Shown here one piece after another: positions 20,401-25,753 of a stretch of DNA of 25,753 nt. Within the stretch, counting starts at the first letter, position 1. Each line of letters opens with the position of its first letter. Source of the DNA: Methanosarcinales archaeon (GTDB taxonomy: Archaea > Halobacteriota > Syntropharchaeia > Alkanophagales > Methanospirareceae); assembly GCA_025464645.1 (NCBI GenBank), contig JAODGF010000082.1, forward strand, positions 1 through 25,753, read 5' to 3'. Made by a program: the position numbers and the translations under genes. Under the pieces are notes generated by a model that saw nothing but the letters and a program-made list of their open reading frames with translations, searched no databases and was not told the DNA's origin.

Positions 20401-21339
20401 TTATTCCACCTCTATCCCTAATATGTCTTTCTCACCGTAAAAAACGTCCTTTGCAATTTCTGCACATCCTATTGCAGCACTGTATCTCGTTATCGTTTCG
20501 GTTTTAACGTCTAATAACCGGTCTATTCTCTGCTTTATTTCATCTTTTTCGCCCACAGAGCCCGTTAAGAAGACTGATGCATCCACGCCGTAATCCTTCA
20601 TAAGAACCTGCATCGCTGCGATTTCCATTGCGGCAAACAAAGAAAGAGTGTCCATAACCAATTCCTCGTCTCCTACGCTCCATCTCTTGCGCAGGACGCC
20701 AGCATTTGAGAAAGCCTCATTTGCACTCACTTCTCCCTCTTCGATATCTCTTAATAGCTGGAGATCAATTGGACCTTGATACAAGCCCGGAGCGAAGATA
20801 CAAGCATCTATTGCTCCTATTATTATTCCTCTTGCTACGGACATCGTAACCGTGTTAGAGCTGATATCAGCAAAGATGAAGTTCGGGAAACCTTTTTTAT
20901 AGATGTGGTATGCAACGCCCACCTTTTCAGGACTTGCACAATGCGAGAAGAATTTTATCCTGCTGTCTATTTTTTCACTGCCTGCATGTATCCCCGGGAT
21001 CATTATCGTGTGAATGCTTGCGTCCTTTATTGCATCAAACACTTTCGTACCACCGCCAATTCTTGCACCCGCCCCTTTTTCACTTCTTACCCCCTTATTC
21101 CGCACCTTTTTTATGTCTTTTATCGTGGAAAAGCCATCGCCCATGGAATAAGTCAGAGCAACCAAGTCTATTTCTTCTGTTTTTATCTTCAATCCCTTTT
21201 CTACTTCTTTTATTATCTCTTCACAGTCTATTTCAGCCGCTTTCTTCCTTGACAGCTCAAAAATTGCTACTGCCCCTTCTTCCTCCTTTAAGCCTGCAAA
21301 TCGTATTCCAACAGTCCCATGGTCTATTCCCACAAACAT
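20401..21339 (-). CDS. Methanogenesis marker protein 12 (ASKHA-fold)
   Basis: 312 residues. MFVGIDHGTVGIRFAGL is the phosphate-1 motif of an acetate/sugar kinase-Hsp70-actin fold. TYSMGDGFSTI, GARIGGGTKVFDAI, IPGIHAG and FADISSNTVTM are characteristic of methanogenesis marker 12, a family confined essentially to methanogens and methanotrophic archaea and probably involved in methyl-coenzyme M reductase or cofactor maturation; the exact role is not established. It lies 8 bases after the ACT-domain gene on the same strand, implying one transcript. Its presence is one of the best taxonomic clues in the window. Confidence 0.88.
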   Translation of the reverse strand: MFVGIDHGTVGIRFAGLKEEEGAVAIFELSRKKAAEIDCEEIIKEVEKGLKIKTEEIDLVALTYSMGDGFSTIKDIKKVRNKGVRSEKGAGARIGGGTKVFDAIKDASIHTIMIPGIHAGSEKIDSRIKFFSHCASPEKVGVAYHIYKKGFPNFIFADISSNTVTMSVARGIIIGAIDACIFAPGLYQGPIDLQLLRDIEEGEVSANEAFSNAGVLRKRWSVGDEELVMDTLSLFAAMEIAAMQVLMKDYGVDASVFLTGSVGEKDEIKQRIDRLLDVKTETITRYSAAIGCAEIAKDVFYGEKDILGIEVE

Positions 21340-21347
21340 AAACTAAC

Positions 21348-21839
21348 TTAAATGGACGAGATAACCATGATGCCTTTTTTGCTCGCCGTCCGTTCTAAAA
21401 TACCCAAAGCTTCTTTCAGTTCTTCTTTACCTATTGCGCTGAGCGTAACCGAAGCAGAGGATTTCTTATCCACGCCGGGCATAGAAAGAGAAAGCGCCAC
21501 CACTTCCGCAAATCCCGTGCTATCTATACTATCTATCGTTTCCCTTATGTCAGAATGCACTATATGCCCGATTAGCAGAACTACCATAGACTCCTTCAGT
21601 CGCTCTCTGCCTATTCTCACCACGTTCACTCCTCTTTCCTTTAACCTCGCTATTAGCCTATTCAATCCCCGTTCCTCTATCTCAAATGTTAGTTGAACAG
21701 GTATTCTGCCTGAAGGTGTCTTTTTATCCCTTTGATGCAGTACACTGAGTATATTTCCTCCAAGATCGGATACCGGCTTCAATGCGAGCACTAACTGACC
21801 CGGAATGTCTTTTAGTTCGATGTCCATGGATATTTTCAT
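21348..21839 (-). CDS. ACT-domain protein, predicted amino-acid metabolism regulator
   Basis: 163 residues. An N-terminal ACT domain (MDIELKDIPGQLVLALKPVSDLGG, then NILSVLHQR) is followed by a second, more divergent ACT-like region (ESMVVLLIGHIVHSDIRETIDSI). This fits the archaeal group described as amino-acid metabolism regulators, often found next to homoserine dehydrogenase. ACT domains bind amino acids, so it may sense an aspartate-family amino acid; dapA, 150 bases upstream on the same strand, agrees with that. ATG 21839 is used; an in-frame ATG four codons later is possible. Confidence 0.75.
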   Translation of the reverse strand: MKISMDIELKDIPGQLVLALKPVSDLGGNILSVLHQRDKKTPSGRIPVQLTFEIEERGLNRLIARLKERGVNVVRIGRERLKESMVVLLIGHIVHSDIRETIDSIDSTGFAEVVALSLSMPGVDKKSSASVTLSAIGKEELKEALGILERTASKKGIMVISSI

Positions 21840-21988
21840 TTTTTAATGACTTTAGATCCGAGAGTATCTCGCGAAAAATTTTGTATGCTTTAACACCCCC
21901 TCAATAACTTTCTTCGAGCGTCTCAATTTTGAGCTTTTCATTATTCCCGTTTTCAATTCTTATCGGCTCCAATTTTATCTTCCCTTAC

Positions 21989-22876
21989 TTATACCATCCT
22001 CAACCCTTCCAGCACCTTCCTCAACCTCTCTTTGTTCTCTTTACTCAACGCACCTAATGGAAGCCGCACATGACCCGCAGGCAACCCCATCATCTCCGCC
22101 GCGCACTTCACCGGTATCGGGTTCGTCTCCAAAAACATTGCTTCAAACAGCGAAAATAGCCTGATATTAATCTCCTTCGCCTTCTCCATATCGCCTTTCA
22201 ACATCGCAGCCACCATCTCGCTCATCTCCTGCGGCGCGATATTCGCCGCTACTGAGATCACTCCCTTACCGCCAAGACTCATTATCGGCAGCGTGAGGAA
22301 ATCATCACCCGCGACCACCGTGAAGTCCAGACCCTGTTCCGTCACCGACCTTATAATCGCTCCTATCTGCTTCAAATCACCGGAAGCTTCCTTCACACCT
22401 TTTATATTAGTAATCTCCGAGGCGAGCGCCACCATCGTTTCTGCATTCACATTCTGACCCGTCCTCGAAGGTATGTTATATAAAATTAGGGGTATATCCA
22501 CGGAATCACCAATTATCTTGAAATGCTCCTTCAACCCTTTCACATTTGGTTTATTATAATATGGCGTAATCAACAGGCAGGCGTCAGCACCTGCATCCGC
22601 CGCATGCTTTGTGAATTCAACCGCCTCCTTCGTGTTATTTGACCCCGTGCCTGCAATTACCGGCACTTTTGAGCAGTCCACCACCACGTCTATCACGCGC
22701 TTATGTTCTTCATGCGAAAGCGTTGCGGATTCGCCAGTCGTGCCGCACGGAACTATCCCTGCTACACCGCCCTCTGTCACGTATTCCACTAATCTCCTCA
22801 AACCTTCCTTATCTATTTCGTCATCCGCTGTAAACGGCGTTATAAGCGCCGGATACACTCCTTCTATCTTAAACAT
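21989..22876 (-). CDS. dapA: 4-hydroxy-tetrahydrodipicolinate synthase (DapA)
   Basis: 295 residues, usual length. It condenses pyruvate with aspartate semialdehyde, the first committed step of lysine/diaminopimelate synthesis. GVYPALITPF opens the TIM barrel, GTTGES (45-50) binds the substrate carboxylate, Y133 in LYNIPSRTG is the proton relay, and K162 in IKGVKEASGD forms the Schiff base. Family motifs are intact. The start lies 1 base after the rps17e stop, so it is cotranscribed with the ribosomal protein genes. The 149 bases between it and the ACT-domain gene show no further gene. Confidence 0.95.
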   Translation of the reverse strand: MFKIEGVYPALITPFTADDEIDKEGLRRLVEYVTEGGVAGIVPCGTTGESATLSHEEHKRVIDVVVDCSKVPVIAGTGSNNTKEAVEFTKHAADAGADACLLITPYYNKPNVKGLKEHFKIIGDSVDIPLILYNIPSRTGQNVNAETMVALASEITNIKGVKEASGDLKQIGAIIRSVTEQGLDFTVVAGDDFLTLPIMSLGGKGVISVAANIAPQEMSEMVAAMLKGDMEKAKEINIRLFSLFEAMFLETNPIPVKCAAEMMGLPAGHVRLPLGALSKENKERLRKVLEGLRMV

Positions 22877-22877
22877 T

Positions 22878-23066
22878 TCAACTTACTTTCCCTTTCTTTT
22901 TATGTGTTATATATCCTGCGACCCGGTTTCTTATTCCTTTGCTCTCTATATTGGTATACTCCTCTACCATCTTCTTATTTACGTCAAAGTCATCAGTGAA
23001 TTCATTTACTTCCTTCAATAACTGTTTCGCCAGCTTCTTTATATATGTCGGTTTAACCGTGCCCAC
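22878..23066 (-). CDS. rps17e: Ribosomal protein S17e
   Basis: 62 residues. VKPTYIKKLAKQLL, DFDVNKKMVEEYTN and SKGIRNRVAGYIT are the conserved blocks of S17e, an archaeal/eukaryotic small-subunit protein absent from bacteria. The start is a GTG at 23066; its ribosome binding site GGTGA lies in the last codons of the upstream membrane-protein gene, 2 bases before. Tightly linked to dapA, an arrangement known in methanogens. Confidence 0.93.
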   Translation of the reverse strand: MGTVKPTYIKKLAKQLLKEVNEFTDDFDVNKKMVEEYTNIESKGIRNRVAGYITHKKKGKVS

Positions 23067-23068
23067 TG

Positions 23069-23287
23069 CTAATCACCCTCTCCTTTTTCACTCTCTGTAC
23101 TTTCTGCTTCTCCCTTCTCTCTTACGTCACTTATGCCTATCATTAGAAACACTGCTCCCACCAGCAGCACAATTATACCAATCACTCCTTTTATAACATC
23201 CAACACTTGCCACTTAAATACCCATATTCCTGCTATGCCCAAAGCTGCTAACACTACTCCCAACAATATCTCTCCATATTCCTTCAT
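23069..23287 (-). CDS. Small membrane protein, two transmembrane segments
   Basis: 72 residues. Two hydrophobic helices (ILLGVVLAALGIAGIWVF, ~7-24; VIKGVIGIIVLLVGAVFLMI, ~32-51) are separated by a short loop, and the tail is acidic (EKGEAESTESEKGEGD). A strong GGAGGTGAT precedes ATG 23287. It sits in the S15-S17e-dapA operon. It resembles small archaeal membrane proteins of the DUF131 kind, but I am not sure of the family. Function unknown. Confidence 0.75.
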   Translation of the reverse strand: MKEYGEILLGVVLAALGIAGIWVFKWQVLDVIKGVIGIIVLLVGAVFLMIGISDVREKGEAESTESEKGEGD

Positions 23288-23306
23288 CTTCTTATCACCT
23301 CCTTCC

Positions 23307-23777
23307 CTATTCCCTCATAATAAATTCGGCAGTCTCTGGCTTGTATCTCCATTCCCCTGGTAAGACCTTCTCCCTGCTATAATACTTCGCAAGCCTTCTT
23401 ATCTTCGATTCGGTTAATTGCAACGCTCTTTTAGTATGGATATCCTTTTTGTTCGTTTCGAGGTGCTTTCTTATCTTCAATGCTTTTCGCATCAAATTCT
23501 GGAGGTCTTCTGGTATCTCCTTTGCAATACCCTTTTCTTTTAATATGCTTGTTATCTTTTTCCCTGTGACCAACGCAACACTCGGCACACCCTGGCTATC
23601 CCTTAGTGTCATCCCTATCTCGCTTGTCGAATGTCCCCTCTCGTACAACTCAACTACTTTCTTCTCCACTTCTTTCGCTGTCAAGTCTGTCCATTCAGGT
23701 GCTGTTTTCCTGAGGCTGGAATTGAGAGGTTTCTTAGAACCTGATTTTCCCCTCTTCCTTGCATACATCCGCGCCAT
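23307..23777 (-). CDS. rps15: Ribosomal protein S15
   Basis: 156 residues, the archaeal/eukaryotic S15p/S13e length with an N-terminal extension. ARMYARKRGKSGSKKP, LYERGHSTSEIGMTLRDSQG and the C-terminal block ESKIRRLAKYYSREKVLP are diagnostic. It binds 16S rRNA helix 22 in the platform. A TATA candidate at 23806-23815 lies inside the end of the upstream reductase gene, so this gene can start its own transcript, which continues into the membrane protein, S17e and dapA. Confidence 0.95.
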   Translation of the reverse strand: MARMYARKRGKSGSKKPLNSSLRKTAPEWTDLTAKEVEKKVVELYERGHSTSEIGMTLRDSQGVPSVALVTGKKITSILKEKGIAKEIPEDLQNLMRKALKIRKHLETNKKDIHTKRALQLTESKIRRLAKYYSREKVLPGEWRYKPETAEFIMRE

Positions 23778-23785
23778 TTTATCTA

Positions 23786-25051
23786 TTACCTATTCTTTCG
23801 CTTTGTATATAAATATCTTATGATGTTTCTCCCCATTAACTTGAAGATGCCTGGATTTTTTAACAGTTCACGAAATAAGTAGGAAGGATAGTCCATATCC
23901 CCGCGATTTGTTATTAGCTGCATCATGTCGTATTTTGACAGCGCATGACATATCGTATCAAAGTCATCATCGCTAAGCGCACATCGTAATCTGTGAACCT
24001 TTTGACCAAATGCTATCTCCTTCCCTATCTCCTCCCGGCAACCCTTTTCGTATTCCCGCAGCACCTCCATAGCCCCTTCCGAACATGCTTTTGCCGCTGT
24101 CTTCCCCGCTATCTTGCCACACTTCATTCCGTAATATACACCGCCACCAGTGATTGGCTTGACCTGAGCCGCAGCATCTCCGACCAATAGTACTCCTGTG
24201 CCATTAACCATCTTTGCAATTCTTTGCTTATGCCAAAAGCCTGCACCCCCCGGAATGGGAATCGTACCGGCAGTAAAATTTGATTGCGTGCCTTTGTATT
24301 TCTTTGCAATAATTGGGTGTTCGGATAAATTCGTTTTTAAAAATAGCAGTGGATTTGGATGCGGTGAAAACCTTTTGTCTATGCATAGACCGATTCGAGC
24401 AGTGTTTTCGTCAATCGGGATGACCCATGCGAAGAAGCCCGGTGCAGTGGTTTTGCCAACAAAAATCTCTGCAAAGGCTTCTTCTATTTCATATCCACCT
24501 TCTATTTGCACGCAGTTCAGGAAGTTTTTTGTGACATTTAGCCCTGCTATTTTTGCTACTACGCTCCTCGCACCATCTGCGCCTATGACTACTTTTGCTT
24601 TTATTTCCTTCTCTCCCTTTACATGTGCGCCGGTAGTAGCAGCCATTAATGTCAGCTTTGACCCCCCTCCTTTTCCCTTTACACTTTTTACTTTGCTCTT
24701 CAGAATTATGTCTGCGCCTTCATTCAGCGCCGCTTCCGCCAATTCCTTATCAAAAATATCTCTTTTTATGGCAAAAGCTCTCTTCTCCGGAGATGGCGAT
24801 TCTATCTTTAATTCGTACGAATGAGAATGAATAATAGCTCCCTTCAACTCGCAGTTTATGAATGAGCTACCATTTTTTATTTCACTCTCTTCTATCGCTC
24901 TTTTACTTATTAGCCCTGCGCATTGAACTGGCTCGCCGATCTCTGCATCCTCCTCGAGGATCAGCGTAGAAGCACCTTCCTTTGCCGCATATTTCGCCGC
25001 CATGCACCCCGCTGGACCGCCTCCCACCACGACGACATCATATTCAAGCAT
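23786..25051 (-). CDS. Geranylgeranyl reductase family flavoprotein
   Basis: 421 residues from ATG 25051; the open frame extends to 25147, but the extra 32 residues (MNLSLYCYLLRFH...) precede the FAD-binding start and lie over the promoter. Features: VVVVGGGPAGCMAAKYAAKEG (dinucleotide-binding GxGxxG), QCAGLISKRAI, the second FAD motif VIGADGARSVVAK, APGFFAWVIP, and GVLLVGDAAAQVKPITGGGVYYG. The family saturates the isoprenoid chains of archaeal membrane lipids or of quinone-like molecules. Which substrate this member uses cannot be told. A TATA-like AATATAAAA (25083-25075) predicts a very short leader. Confidence 0.9.
   Translation of the reverse strand: MLEYDVVVVGGGPAGCMAAKYAAKEGASTLILEEDAEIGEPVQCAGLISKRAIEESEIKNGSSFINCELKGAIIHSHSYELKIESPSPEKRAFAIKRDIFDKELAEAALNEGADIILKSKVKSVKGKGGGSKLTLMAATTGAHVKGEKEIKAKVVIGADGARSVVAKIAGLNVTKNFLNCVQIEGGYEIEEAFAEIFVGKTTAPGFFAWVIPIDENTARIGLCIDKRFSPHPNPLLFLKTNLSEHPIIAKKYKGTQSNFTAGTIPIPGGAGFWHKQRIAKMVNGTGVLLVGDAAAQVKPITGGGVYYGMKCGKIAGKTAAKACSEGAMEVLREYEKGCREEIGKEIAFGQKVHRLRCALSDDDFDTICHALSKYDMMQLITNRGDMDYPSYLFRELLKNPGIFKLMGRNIIRYLYTKRKNR
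23806..23815 (-). promoter_or_regulatory. TATA box for rps15 within the reductase coding end
   Basis: Minus strand TATTTATATA lies about 33 bases before ATG 23777 and simultaneously encodes the RYLYT residues of the upstream reductase. Confidence 0.45.
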
Positions 25052-25108
25052 AAAACATAACAAATTTCTAATCCTTTTATATTTGAAAAGTTTTAACAGT
25101 TTGACAAG

Positions 25109-25282
25109 ATGAAAGCGAAGAAGATAACAATAAAGGGAAAGGTTCACGATGTAGGTTCCAGACTATTTCTGCTGAACGAGGCAGAGAGCCTGTTCATTGA
25201 GAATTTTGATGCAGGAAATGTCGTTGTAAATGGAGATAAAAACGACCCTCGACAAAGTAAAGGAGAGGGTCGGGACGGTTAG
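25109..25282 (+). pseudogene. Acylphosphatase-like gene, apparently truncated by a frameshift
   Basis: 57 codons, ATG 25109 to TAG 25280-25282. The first ~42 residues look like an acylphosphatase N-terminal half (KKITIKGKVHDVGSRLFLL, matching the G-x-V-QGVGFR loop whose Arg binds phosphate; ENFDAGNVVVNG). Acylphosphatases are about 90 residues; here the sequence becomes compositionally odd after GDK (NDPRQSKGEGRDG). The +1 frame from 25230 onwards reads TTLDKVKERVGTVRNKN, which is more protein-like, so a frameshift is likely. A deliberately short protein cannot be excluded. It is divergent from the reductase gene and precedes rpl24 by about 25 bases. Confidence 0.5.
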
Positions 25283-25306
25283 AAATAAGAATTTGGAGTG
25301 ATGGAA

Positions 25307-25666
25307 ATGAAAGCGAATAAGTCTAAACAGCCGAGAAAACAAAGAAAAACGAGGTATAATGCACCCTTGCATATACGACACAAGTTCATGAGTGCACCTC
25401 TTTCCGAAGCACTGCGCGATAAATACGAGAAGAGAAGTTTTCCCGTCAGGAAAGGGGATACGGTAAGGGTAATGAGAGGGGACGATAAAGGAAAAGAGGG
25501 AAAAGTAAGGTCCGTAGATTTGAAGCGCGAAAGGATAACAGTGGAAGGCGTTGTGGTTGCAAGGTCTGATTTATCCGAAGTGCCTCGATCCATACATCCC
25601 TCGAATGTCATGATAACAAAAATAGATTTAAAGGATAAGCTAAGGGAGAGCGCATTGATGAGATGA
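25307..25666 (+). CDS. rpl24: Ribosomal protein L24-like KOW protein
   Basis: 119 residues from ATG 25307, chosen because GGAG at 25295-25298 is 8 bases upstream; GTG 25298 and ATG 25301 are too close to it. The head KQPRKQRKTRYNAPLHIRHKFMSA is typical of archaeal L24, and the KOW motif follows (VRKGDTVRVMRGDDKGKEGKV). It binds 23S rRNA and starts large-subunit assembly. It ends in an ATGA overlap with the next gene. It appears here outside the usual ribosomal-protein superoperon. Confidence 0.93.
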   Translation: MKANKSKQPRKQRKTRYNAPLHIRHKFMSAPLSEALRDKYEKRSFPVRKGDTVRVMRGDDKGKEGKVRSVDLKRERITVEGVVVARSDLSEVPRSIHPSNVMITKIDLKDKLRESALMR

Positions 25667-25753
25667 AAGAGGCAGTTGTTGGGGTGGGATATTATAAACG
25701 CGAACAGTGGAACCTTTTGCTGGAGTCTGCTTCAGATAGGGAGGATTTGGAAG
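25663..25753 (+). CDS. 5' end of a conserved hypothetical protein (partial)
   Basis: ATG 25663 overlaps the L24 stop by 4 bases, and the frame stays open to the window edge (MKEAVVGVGYYKREQWNLL, then ESASDREDLE). The VGVGYYKREQW...SASDREDLE pattern resembles a widespread small conserved family of unknown function (proteins opening VGVAWYRPEQW). It is too short to say more. Confidence 0.6.
   Translation, partial: MKEAVVGVGYYKREQWNLLLESASDREDLE

Noticed and set aside
22876..22878. dapA joined to rps17e as an odd operon
   Set aside because: This ribosomal protein-lysine synthesis linkage is known in methanogens.
25051..25147. 32-residue N-terminal extension of the reductase
   Set aside because: It precedes the FAD-binding strand, spans the TATA box, overlaps the divergent gene start and has no family match; the internal ATG 25051 fits the family.

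Overview
The window looks like euryarchaeal DNA from the methanogen / methane-oxidiser (ANME-like) group. The evidence is methanogenesis marker protein 12, a CdhA-type CO dehydrogenase/acetyl-CoA synthase protein, archaeal tRNA enzymes (aTrm56, TrmG10), archaeal-type ribosomal proteins (S15, S17e, L24), a geranylgeranyl-reductase-family enzyme, DUF166, and TATA boxes a few tens of bases before start codons. I cannot name a species; ANME-1/Methanophagales-like is a guess. Genes are densely packed. No gene-free stretch exceeds about 300 bases, and I saw no tRNA, rRNA, CRISPR array or transposase.

Layout. 1-2.36 kb (+): a metal/Fe-S cofactor cluster with an Mrp/NBP35 ATPase, a NifX-like protein, two DUF5320-type small proteins and a 52-residue zinc ribbon, closed by a clear hairpin + T-tract terminator. 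2.38-3.07 kb (+): DUF166. 3.18-5.60 kb (-): a CdhA-like protein that keeps both ferredoxin motifs but appears to lack the B/D-cluster cysteines, the histidine relay and the two ligands of the unique iron of the C-cluster. 5.6-10.4 kb (-): an AT-richer defence-type island with a DNA methyltransferase, an overlapping PD-(D/E)XK-like nuclease, an unknown (possibly frameshifted) gene, and a 585-residue fusion of a RnlA-like HEPN toxin with a complete RNase HIII domain. A 115-bp copy of part of the methyltransferase gene lies at the left edge of the island, against the start codon of the cdhA-like gene.

10.47-11.0 kb (+): aTrm56. 11.1-13.4 kb (-): a membrane-anchored winged-helix regulator followed by two paralogous exported proteins, with the 3' end of a lost second regulator copy between them. 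13.4-14.9 kb (-): a small conserved protein and TrmG10. 14.9-16.8 kb (+): pdxS and a nucleotide-sugar epimerase, convergent with argC (-). 18.0-18.3 kb (-): a decayed DUF1670 gene. 18.4-19.2 kb (-): a CooC-like nickel-insertion ATPase. 19.4-20.4 kb (+): a radical SAM protein. 20.4-22.9 kb (-): methanogenesis marker 12, an ACT-domain protein and dapA. 22.9-25.05 kb (-): S17e, a small membrane protein, S15 and the geranylgeranyl reductase homologue. 25.1 kb to the end (+): a shortened acylphosphatase-like gene, L24 and the start of another gene.

The most unusual items are the RnlA-RNase HIII fusion inside a restriction-modification island and the CdhA paralogue with a remodelled active site.
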